A stretch of 13,280 nucleotides of DNA from assembly GCA_003978395.1 (NCBI GenBank), contig QNZV01000069.1, positions 1 to 13,280 on the forward strand. Reading direction: 5' to 3'. The stretch is from Sulfurovum sp. (GTDB lineage: Bacteria > Campylobacterota > Campylobacteria > Campylobacterales > Sulfurovaceae). Position 1 is the first letter of the stretch. Every line of letters starts with the position of its first letter. The position numbers and the translations under genes were made by a program. Of the stretch, positions 7,077 through 12,781 are shown piece by piece. The notes below the pieces were generated by a model. It worked only from the letters and a program-made list of their open reading frames with translations, made no database searches and had not been told where the DNA came from.

Positions 7077-7535
7077 TTAGTCCTCAGATGACTCTACACT
7101 ATCTGTTGCATAGACACCTGTTAATGTTTTCCAAATAATTGAAGCATTTAAACCAATCCAGATAATAAGTGCAACAGAGAGTGTTCCGACCCAACCCATG
7201 TGAGTTAGATTATCAAATTGAATAACTCCATAAGAGTTAAGCCCCCATAAAAATGCACCAATAACAATTAAAATAAAAAAAGTTCCACCCCAACCAATAC
7301 TTTGAAAGATTGATTTTATAGCAAGAACCCATACTCCAAGCATAAAAATAATTGCAAAAGGTGTAAATCCTGATAATATATCTTGTTGAGATATAAAGTG
7401 TATAAAGTGGTGTCCTGTTGGATTCCATGTTCCTAGAGCAAGACCTAAAGACATTAAGAGTGTAACCCACCAACGTAGAGAACTCTCTTGTTTGCCTTTT
7501 TTTGTTGTTTTTGTATTTTTTAATAAATTTGACAT
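7077..7535 (-). CDS. DUF6524 family membrane protein
   Basis: The 152-residue protein has a basic N-terminus and four hydrophobic spans at about 21-37, 56-75, 82-99 and 113-136. GTWNPTGHHFIHFI at 35-48 matches the NPTG-(Y/H)-x-(Y/F)-x-H motif I associate with DUF6524, and the C-terminal segment with WIGLNASIIWKTLTGV before an acidic tail also fits. The function is unknown; it is probably an inner-membrane protein. AAGGA about 8 nt upstream supports the start. It is the first gene of a two-gene operon with the downstream membrane protein and has its own promoter. The family assignment is from memory and moderately sure. Confidence 0.75.
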   Translation of the reverse strand: MSNLLKNTKTTKKGKQESSLRWWVTLLMSLGLALGTWNPTGHHFIHFISQQDILSGFTPFAIIFMLGVWVLAIKSIFQSIGWGGTFFILIVIGAFLWGLNSYGVIQFDNLTHMGWVGTLSVALIIWIGLNASIIWKTLTGVYATDSVESSED

Positions 7536-7572
7536 CTATATAATCCTTCGTTTATTTTAATTAAGCTTTAGA

Positions 7573-7581
7573 ATTATATCA
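7573..7581 (-). promoter_or_regulatory. Extended -10 promoter of the DUF6524 operon
   Basis: On the minus strand TGATATAAT occupies 7581-7573, a perfect TGnTATAAT extended -10. Transcription would start near 7566, leaving a leader of about 30 nt that contains the AAGGA ribosome-binding site. It lies just past the stop of the TlpA-like lipoprotein gene, so the two membrane-protein genes need not depend on read-through. Confidence 0.6.
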
Positions 7582-7595
7582 GATATTTTTTATAT

Positions 7596-8339
7596 TTATT
7601 CTATTAAAGAATGAATATCTTTATTTATTTCTCTATAAGAAACTTCTCCTGGATAGGTAAATTCGGTAAGACCATTTTTGATAACTAATGTATATGGTAA
7701 AATACCTGTCCATCCATAGGTACTTTGAACATTATATTGTAAATTTGTAGCATCATCTCCAGGAATAATTGAGTATTTTATACGATGTCTCTGTATGAAT
7801 CTTTTTGCTTCACGTGGACTCATTTTATCTTCAACTTGTATTGCAATAATTTCCAGTTTATTTCTGTATTTTTGATAGATTCTTTTCATTATAGGAATCT
7901 CTTTAATACAATGAGAACAGTTCTTTCCAAACATCTCTAATATAACAATTTTATTTTCATATTCTGGAAAAATAAAACCTCTTCTACCCTCTATTATCGT
8001 AATAGGCTTTCCTTGAATAGTATGTAAGTTATGAACTTCTCCTTGTTCACTAATCTTAGGTGCTTTAAGTTCATTTGGAGAGATAGGAGCTTTTTGACAA
8101 GCAGAGGTTATATCATCGGTACACTCAGTAGAAATAGGTCTAGGCATAAAGATAGGTGTAGTAGTTTTGGGTTGTTCTGTTATTTGCTCTACTCTTTTAT
8201 GAGTTTTTGTTTTTTTTTGAACTTCTATTTTTTTTTGAACTTCTATTTTTTGACTACCCAAAGAGCTCAAAAAACAACCACTATTTAAAAACAGTGTGGT
8301 TGTTAAAATAAATGATTGAAGAGTGTTTATTTTTTTCAT
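7596..8339 (-). CDS. TlpA/ResA-like thioredoxin-fold lipoprotein
   Basis: The 247-residue protein begins with an export signal ending in LNSGC; Cys22 would be the lipidated residue, although Asn at -3 is off consensus, so plain Sec export is possible. A Lys/Gln/Thr-rich linker (about 23-105) contains the hexapeptide IEVQKK twice and an extra Cys pair at 73 and 81. The thioredoxin domain covers about 105-247, with the strand IVILEMFG at 131-138, the redox motif CSHC at 141-144 and a likely cis-proline at 215 (ILPYT). TlpA/ResA proteins reduce disulfides in the envelope, often for cytochrome c maturation. The residues between the cysteines (Ser-His) differ from the usual Pro-Pro. AAGGGA lies 5 nt before the ATG. 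It follows a second thioredoxin gene, probably in one operon. Confidence 0.85.
   Translation of the reverse strand: MKKINTLQSFILTTTLFLNSGCFLSSLGSQKIEVQKKIEVQKKTKTHKRVEQITEQPKTTTPIFMPRPISTECTDDITSACQKAPISPNELKAPKISEQGEVHNLHTIQGKPITIIEGRRGFIFPEYENKIVILEMFGKNCSHCIKEIPIMKRIYQKYRNKLEIIAIQVEDKMSPREAKRFIQRHRIKYSIIPGDDATNLQYNVQSTYGWTGILPYTLVIKNGLTEFTYPGEVSYREINKDIHSLIE
8210..8254 (-). repeat. 18-bp tandem repeat with two A9 tracts inside the lipoprotein gene
   Basis: The unit encoding IEVQKK is present twice with an 18-bp period. Each unit ends in a run of nine A on the coding strand (T9 at 8210-8218 and 8228-8236 on the plus strand). The repeat keeps the frame and codes for part of the linker. Homopolymers of this length are prone to replication or transcription slippage, and a single-base change would remove the thioredoxin domain. 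Confidence 0.8.
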
Positions 8340-8357
8340 CTTTTCCCTTATAATATC

Positions 8358-8376
8358 TACATAGTACTTCTATGTA
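8358..8376. repeat. Short inverted repeat between the two thioredoxin genes
   Basis: TACATAG at 8358-8364 and CTATGTA at 8370-8376 form a perfect 7-bp dyad around TACTT. It fills much of the 42-nt gap between the two tandem genes. No T run follows on the minus strand, so an mRNA-processing hairpin or an operator is as likely as an attenuator. Confidence 0.4.
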
Positions 8377-8381
8377 ATATT

Positions 8382-8906
8382 TTATTTATTTAAATCTTTT
8401 ACTAAACTTTCAAGTTCATCCAGTGTTAATTCTCCTGCATGTACATTTTGTACCTCTCCATGTTTATCTATAGCAATGAGAAGAGGTAGAGGAATACCAC
8501 TTGTATAGCCAGCTCGCCCTGAAATATAGGTAATAAAATCATTATGATTAATACCTGCAATTACATTATAGTTCATCTTATGCTCTTCTTGAAACTCTTT
8601 AACCTCATCTTCTGGGTAATTTTGTGCTTCTATTGCTACAATTGCAAGATCATTTGGATGTTTAGTGGTTAATTCTACAAATGTTGGTATCTCTCGAATA
8701 CATGGAGGACATCTGTGTCCAAATAGTGTTAATAGAACAGCTTTTCCTTTAAACTCTTTAAAGTCCAGACCCTCTTTTGTGTCATTTACTGTAATCTCTT
8801 GGTTATTTGTAGTAGTTAGAGTATATACCAAAGGTTTATCATCAGCACTTAGTATACTCGTGGTTGATATAAAGGCTAAAGCCAGCGTTAAAAATAGTTT
8901 TTTCAT
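8382..8906 (-). CDS. Periplasmic TlpA-like thioredoxin-family protein
   Basis: The 174-residue protein starts with a Sec signal (basic MKK, hydrophobic 4-19) and a likely cleavage after SILSA at residue 21. The mature part has a thioredoxin fold: the strand KAVLLTLFG at 55-63, the active site CPPC at 66-69, the family pattern REIPTFVEL after it, and a likely cis-proline at 141. CPPC is the motif of TlpA and of several cytochrome-maturation or DsbE-like thioredoxins, so a periplasmic disulfide reductase is likely. The partner is not visible here. AAGGA 7 nt before the ATG supports the start. It is followed 42 nt later by a lipoprotein paralogue, suggesting paired redox functions. Confidence 0.9.
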   Translation of the reverse strand: MKKLFLTLALAFISTTSILSADDKPLVYTLTTTNNQEITVNDTKEGLDFKEFKGKAVLLTLFGHRCPPCIREIPTFVELTTKHPNDLAIVAIEAQNYPEDEVKEFQEEHKMNYNVIAGINHNDFITYISGRAGYTSGIPLPLLIAIDKHGEVQNVHAGELTLDELESLVKDLNK

Positions 8907-8944
8907 TTATGTTCCTTTGAAATTTTTAATGAATTAAAAGAACT

Positions 8945-8973
8945 ATTATACCCAATAAACTATGTATTTATTG
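8945..8973 (-). promoter_or_regulatory. Promoter with adjacent dyad upstream of the periplasmic thioredoxin gene
   Basis: On the minus strand a perfect TATAAT lies at 8950-8945. The expected -35 zone carries no good match but is occupied by a 7-bp inverted repeat, CAATAAA at 8953-8959 and TTTATTG at 8967-8973. The dyad could be an operator or a remnant of the helicase 3' end; no T run follows it. The predicted leader is about 30 nt. Confidence 0.45.
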
Positions 8974-9005
8974 TGTATAATAAATAAAAATCCTTACTCT
9001 ATTAT

Positions 9006-10520
9006 TTAACCTTCACTTCTATTTCGACTACCACGGTTTCCTCCACCATTTCTACTGCCACGGTTTCCACCACCTGAACGTCTATCTCCTGAACGTCCTC
9101 CACTTCTGTCGCCACCATGCCCACGGCTTCCACCACGACTTCTGTTTCTACTGCGTCCACGTCCACCACCATTTCGGTTGCCACCTTTCCAATTTTTGGC
9201 TCTCTCGATAAGTGCTTTAACCTCTTCGCTTCCAAGACCAATAATATCTTTACCTTTGACATCAATATCTTCTTGAACAATGGTTGCGAGTAGATGAGCA
9301 ATGGTTACTATATCAATATCATGTTGTAGTGTTTTTACCATCTCTTTAGCTGATGAGGATACTTTGATATTTGATATTTTAGAGAGTAAATCATCATCTT
9401 TACGGCTTTGAACCTCTTGACGTGTTGGAATAACTTCTGAACTCATTACTGTTCCTACGTCTTTTTCGATTCTTTTAATCGTTCTAAGTTCATTTGGAGA
9501 GACCAATGTAATTGCTTCTCCTTTGTTCCCTGCACGTCCTGTTCTACCAATTCGGTGTACATAAGATTCAGAGTCAAATGGAATGTGGTAGTTAAATACA
9601 TGAGAAACATCATTCACATCCAGACCACGTGCAGCAACATCTGTTGCAATAAAAATCTCTACGAGACCTTGTTTAAATGAACGAATGGTATGCTCTCTCT
9701 GTTTTTGCTCCATATCTCCATGAAGGGCTGCTACTTTAAATCCTTGTGCTGTCATATAAGATGAAAGCCTATCAACCTCTTTTTTCATTCGACAAAAGAT
9801 AATACATTTATCGGGATTTTTATAGTCAATAAGTCTTAAAAGAGCATCATCTCGCTCGTAGTCTGCAACCACATAGAAAATTTGAGTAATATCAGTATTG
9901 GTTCGTTCACTTTTAGTAATGGTTACTGATTTTGGAGTTTTTAGAATTTTCTCTGCAAGAATTTTAATCTGTTTTGGCATAGTAGCTGAAAACATAAGTG
10001 TTTGTCGCTCTTCAGGCAAGAAAGTAAAAATGTTTTTAATCTCATCTAAAAACCCCATATCCAACATCTCATCTGCTTCATCTAAAACTACAAATGATGG
10101 ATTAATTTTGATTTTTTTAGACATTAAAAGGTCTTGAAGTCTACCAGGTGTAGCTACAATAATATTTGCTTGATTAATTCTATCTATTTGTCTATTATAA
10201 GGAGTTCCACCATAAACAGTAGCAGTTTTTAGACCTGCTGTTTTACCAAAACGGAAAAGTTCATCTGATACCTGCATTGCCAATTCACGAGTAGGAACAA
10301 TTACGAGTGCTTCTACACCTTTGTTTCCTGTCATTTTTTGAATAATAGGTAGACCAAATGCAGCTGTTTTACCTGTACCTGTTTGTGCTTGACCAATTAA
10401 ATCATGACCTTCTAAAATAAGAGGAATTGCATCAGCTTGAACAGGGCTTGGCTCTGTAAATCCAGCATCAGTAATGGCTTGGTTAAGGGTATCTTTGAAA
10501 TTAAAATCTTGAAATGTCAT
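9006..10520 (-). CDS. deaD: DEAD-box ATP-dependent RNA helicase with RGG-rich tail
   Basis: The 504-residue protein unwinds RNA duplexes using ATP, typically in ribosome assembly, mRNA decay and cold adaptation. All core motifs are present: the Q motif around FTEPSPVQ (21-28), motif I AQTGTGKT at 45-52, PTREL at 76-80, GG at 104-105, TPGR at 124-127, DEAD at 147-150, SAT at 178-180, HGD at 267-269, ATDVAARGLD at 292-301 and HRIGRTGR at 322-329. Residues 446-504 form a Gly/Arg/Ser/Asn-rich RGG tail that would bind RNA nonspecifically. It resembles H. pylori RhpA in size and start; the subclass (DeaD, RhlE or CsdA) is not certain. The ribosome-binding site is weak (AAGAAG, about 8 nt away). A leader of about 230 nt precedes it. 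Confidence 0.93.
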   Translation of the reverse strand: MTFQDFNFKDTLNQAITDAGFTEPSPVQADAIPLILEGHDLIGQAQTGTGKTAAFGLPIIQKMTGNKGVEALVIVPTRELAMQVSDELFRFGKTAGLKTATVYGGTPYNRQIDRINQANIIVATPGRLQDLLMSKKIKINPSFVVLDEADEMLDMGFLDEIKNIFTFLPEERQTLMFSATMPKQIKILAEKILKTPKSVTITKSERTNTDITQIFYVVADYERDDALLRLIDYKNPDKCIIFCRMKKEVDRLSSYMTAQGFKVAALHGDMEQKQREHTIRSFKQGLVEIFIATDVAARGLDVNDVSHVFNYHIPFDSESYVHRIGRTGRAGNKGEAITLVSPNELRTIKRIEKDVGTVMSSEVIPTRQEVQSRKDDDLLSKISNIKVSSSAKEMVKTLQHDIDIVTIAHLLATIVQEDIDVKGKDIIGLGSEEVKALIERAKNWKGGNRNGGGRGRSRNRSRGGSRGHGGDRSGGRSGDRRSGGGNRGSRNGGGNRGSRNRSEG

Positions 10521-10765
10521 ATAGTTTGCTTCTTTATAGTAAAATTTTTAGGTTAGAGTGTTCTGCTTATCCAAAATAGAAAAAGTATTGTCTTGTAAAG
10601 TTTTCTTAATTAAATGGCGTTCTATAACCCCAATTTTTGCAGCTGATACCAAATAACTACACAATCTTTTGGTAGTTTCTTGTTATGCTTATGTGGTTAG
10701 GGTTTTTATAAAGCCCTAAAAATAAGAGGAATTGATATACTCTTGCAGAAATTTTGCGAATTATA
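10521..10765 (-). promoter_or_regulatory. Helicase promoter and long structured 5' leader
   Basis: No protein gene lies between 10521 and 10835. On the minus strand TATAAT at 10765-10760, preceded by TTCGC, is the likely helicase -10; a start near 10753 gives a leader of about 230 nt. Two mutually exclusive stems occur within it: TACCAAA (10647-10653) with TTTGGTA (10668-10674), and AACTAC (10655-10660) with GTAGTT (10672-10677). A further palindromic pair, TTAGGG (10697-10702) with CCCTAA (10714-10719), lies near the leader start; it is 10 bp long with one G-U pair when read as plus-strand RNA. I see no known riboswitch, SRP RNA, 6S RNA or tRNA. Long leaders on DEAD-box genes can mediate cold response or autoregulation. 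Confidence 0.45.
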
Positions 10766-10799
10766 GCGAAATAATAAAGATAAAGATAGTCCTATTGGA

Positions 10800-10805
10800 T
10801 ATAAT
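10800..10805 (+). promoter_or_regulatory. -10 box of the GH3 lipoprotein gene
   Basis: A perfect TATAAT at 10800-10805 would place the transcription start near 10812, 24 nt before the ATG at 10836. AAAGG at 10823-10827 is the ribosome-binding site. A second TATAAT at 10816-10821 is too close to the ATG to leave room for that site. Confidence 0.5.
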
Positions 10806-10835
10806 AGACAAAAAATATAATCAAAGGTAACAAAA

Positions 10836-11960
10836 ATGCTAAAAAAATCTATAGCACTCTCACTATTATTGACATTAAATAGTTGTGCAACAAATCAAAA
10901 TTATATAGAGATGTCTCAACCTTATAAAACATTAAATGAAAAGATAGGTTCCATGCTTATGGTTGGTTTTATGGGAACAACAGCCTATAAAAATAGTCAA
11001 ATTTGTAAAGATATTAGAGATTATAATTTGGCAGGAGTTATCTTATTTGATGTCAATCCAGTTAATCATAAAAAAGCTAAAAATATTTCAAGTAAAAGAC
11101 AAGTAGCTAAATTAACACAACAGCTTCAAGCGTGTTCAAAAGATGGAAAATTACTTATCTCTGTAGACCAAGAGGGTGGACGAGTTCAACGATTAAAAAC
11201 TAAATATGGTTTTTATGGAAAATTTCCAAAAGCTAGAGATGTTATTCGCTTGAGTGATAGACAAGTGAGTCGACACTACAATAAAATGGGTGCAGAGTTA
11301 AAGAGTGTAGGAATTAATTATAACCTTGCACCTGATGTAGATTTGGCAATTAATAAACGAAACCATGTTATCTATCAATTGGGACGTTCTTTTGGTACAG
11401 AGCCAAAACAAGTGGTTCACTATGCCTCTATCTTTATGGATTCTATGCATAAAAATGGTGTACTTACCTCATTAAAACATTTTCCAGGTCATGGTTCATC
11501 TCTTGGAGATACCCATAAAGGTTTTGTAGATGTAACCAATTTATGGCAAAGAAAAGAGTTAGCTCCATATAGAATGTTGGCTAAATCTCATACTATAGAT
11601 AGCGTTATGGTTGCTCATGTTTTTAATAAAAGATTGGATAACCGATACCCTGCAACCCTTTCTAAAAAAATAGTTAAGGGATTACTCAGAAATGATTTTG
11701 GTTTTGATGGTGTGGTCATTACAGATGACTTACAGATGGGTGCCATCAATAAAAGATATGGCTTAAGAAATACCCTAAAACTAGCTATTAATGCAGGAGA
11801 TGATATTCTACTGTTTGGAAATCAACTCTCTGTTAAAAGTATGGTAAAGACAAAAACATTGGTCAATACCATTAAGTCACTACTTAGAAATAAAGAGATT
11901 AAACTTTCAGATATAGAAGCTTCAAATTTTCGTGTTGAAAATTTAAAAGCGAAACTCTAA
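10836..11960 (+). CDS. Glycoside hydrolase family 3 (NagZ-like beta-N-acetylhexosaminidase) lipoprotein
   Basis: The 374-residue protein has a lipoprotein signal (MLKKS, hydrophobic 6-14, lipobox LNSC with Cys17), so it should sit on a membrane facing the periplasm. The mature part is a GH3 TIM barrel: LMVGF at 41-45, VDQEGGRVQRL at 110-120, the NagZ loop KHFPGHG at 214-220 with the Asp-His acid/base pair at D225 and H227, and the nucleophile D297 in VITDDLQM at 294-301. NagZ releases N-acetylglucosamine from peptidoglycan fragments. The loop reads GHGSSLGDTH rather than the common GHGDTxxDSH, but the D-x-H spacing is kept. It is a single-domain enzyme of nearly the usual size plus the signal. 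Gram-negative NagZ is generally cytosolic, so export is notable. Confidence 0.9.
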   Translation: MLKKSIALSLLLTLNSCATNQNYIEMSQPYKTLNEKIGSMLMVGFMGTTAYKNSQICKDIRDYNLAGVILFDVNPVNHKKAKNISSKRQVAKLTQQLQACSKDGKLLISVDQEGGRVQRLKTKYGFYGKFPKARDVIRLSDRQVSRHYNKMGAELKSVGINYNLAPDVDLAINKRNHVIYQLGRSFGTEPKQVVHYASIFMDSMHKNGVLTSLKHFPGHGSSLGDTHKGFVDVTNLWQRKELAPYRMLAKSHTIDSVMVAHVFNKRLDNRYPATLSKKIVKGLLRNDFGFDGVVITDDLQMGAINKRYGLRNTLKLAINAGDDILLFGNQLSVKSMVKTKTLVNTIKSLLRNKEIKLSDIEASNFRVENLKAKL

Positions 11961-12022
11961 TATTTTTATTTTATAGGAATAGCTTTATATAAAGAAGTGT
12001 AGCTAAAATATTACCAATTCTA

Positions 12023-12031
12023 TGTTACACT
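12023..12031 (+). promoter_or_regulatory. Possible extended -10 giving a leaderless response-regulator mRNA
   Basis: TGTTACACT at 12023-12031 fits TGn followed by a 4/6 match to TATAAT. Transcription about 7 nt downstream would begin at or next to the ATG at 12038. No Shine-Dalgarno sequence is present between this box and the ATG. Confidence 0.3.
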
Positions 12032-12037
12032 CCTTTT

Positions 12038-12721
12038 ATGAAAACAGAATCAATAGAAATCGTTATTATAGAAGACGAAGAAGATATTTTGGAGCTTGTT
12101 GAGTACCATTTACAAAAATCTGGATATGAAACCATGGGGTTTTTATCAACTAAAAATGTAGAGCAATTCTTAGCAGAAGAGAGACCATCGCTTATGATTG
12201 TTGACCGTAATCTTCCTGATATAGAGGGCAGTGAATTTATTGCCATGCTACGTAAAAATGGTTGCAATATTCCCGTTATTTTTTTAACAGCAAAAGATGA
12301 AGAGATTGATTTGGAAGAGGGGTTTGAACGAGGTGGCGATGATTATATCACAAAACCTTTTAGACCTAAAGAGCTGGTACTTCGTGTAGAAGCACTGCTT
12401 AGACGTGCAGGTGCTATCTCTAATAATAAAATAAAATATCGAGATTTGTCATTAAATCTTAATAATCGCACACTTATGATTGATAAAACTTCTGTAGAGT
12501 TGACCAATTTAGAGTTTAGATTACTCTATACTTTTGTAAAAAATCCCAATACCACTCTGGATAGAGATTTTTTACGAGACAAAGTTTGGGGAGATAATAG
12601 TTTAAACTTTAATGATAAAACAATCAATGTAACCATGAACCGACTCAAGAAAAAGATAGATTCCTTAGGAGAAAAAGAGTATTTTTTACCTATTTGGGGA
12701 GTGGGGTATAAGTTGGTTTAA
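12038..12721 (+). CDS. OmpR/PhoB-family response regulator
   Basis: The 227-residue protein has a receiver domain (about 5-122): acidic pocket E12/D13, phospho-acceptor D56 in MIVDRNLPD, switch residue T84 in FLTAKD and K106 in ITKPF. A winged-helix DNA-binding domain follows (about 130-227), with LTNLEFRLLYTFVKNP at 155-170, the recognition helix around TINVTMNRLKKKI at 195-207, and GVGYKL at the end. On phosphorylation by a histidine kinase it would bind promoter DNA as a dimer. No kinase gene is adjacent, so it is an orphan within this window. The start is forced: upstream in-frame codons back to a stop at 11990 include no ATG, GTG or TTG. No Shine-Dalgarno is visible. Confidence 0.93.
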   Translation: MKTESIEIVIIEDEEDILELVEYHLQKSGYETMGFLSTKNVEQFLAEERPSLMIVDRNLPDIEGSEFIAMLRKNGCNIPVIFLTAKDEEIDLEEGFERGGDDYITKPFRPKELVLRVEALLRRAGAISNNKIKYRDLSLNLNNRTLMIDKTSVELTNLEFRLLYTFVKNPNTTLDRDFLRDKVWGDNSLNFNDKTINVTMNRLKKKIDSLGEKEYFLPIWGVGYKLV

Positions 12722-12744
12722 AACTACTATTATTTTTTTATAGA

Positions 12745-12769
12745 TGACGAAGTAATTAGCACTTCGTCA
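12745..12769. terminator. Strong hairpin between convergent genes
   Basis: TGACGAAGT at 12745-12753 and ACTTCGTCA at 12761-12769 form a perfect 9-bp stem around a 7-nt loop, between the response regulator stop and the stop of the minus-strand PilJ gene. On both strands the T-rich run precedes the stem and an A-rich run follows, the reverse of a classical intrinsic terminator. The symmetric position suggests it marks both 3' ends. Confidence 0.55.
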
Positions 12770-12781
12770 CTAGCCAAAAAA

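Noticed and set aside
8031..8288. 85-aa plus-strand ORF rich in Phe and Leu
   Set aside because: It is antisense to the TlpA lipoprotein linker; the Phe/Leu content comes from the A-rich Lys codons of the real gene.
9002..9301. 99-aa minus-strand ORF rich in Val, Glu and Asp
   Set aside because: It is the out-of-frame reading of the helicase RGG tail. The Val/Glu periodicity reflects the repetitive Gly/Arg codons, and there is no ribosome-binding site.
9898..10137. 79-aa plus-strand ORF
   Set aside because: It is antisense to the conserved helicase core around the DEAD and SAT motifs and has no promoter or ribosome-binding site.
10613..10645. Short plus-strand ORF (ATGGCG to TGA) in the helicase leader region
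   Set aside because: It has only ten codons, no ribosome-binding site and lies antisense to the predicted helicase leader.
11958..12013. 9-bp inverted repeat TAATATTTT / AAAATATTA between the GH3 and response regulator genes
   Set aside because: The arms are pure A/T and 38 bp apart in AT-rich DNA; chance is the likelier explanation.
12025..12267. 80-aa minus-strand ORF
   Set aside because: It is antisense to the receiver domain of the response regulator, with serine-rich low-complexity content and no homology I can see.
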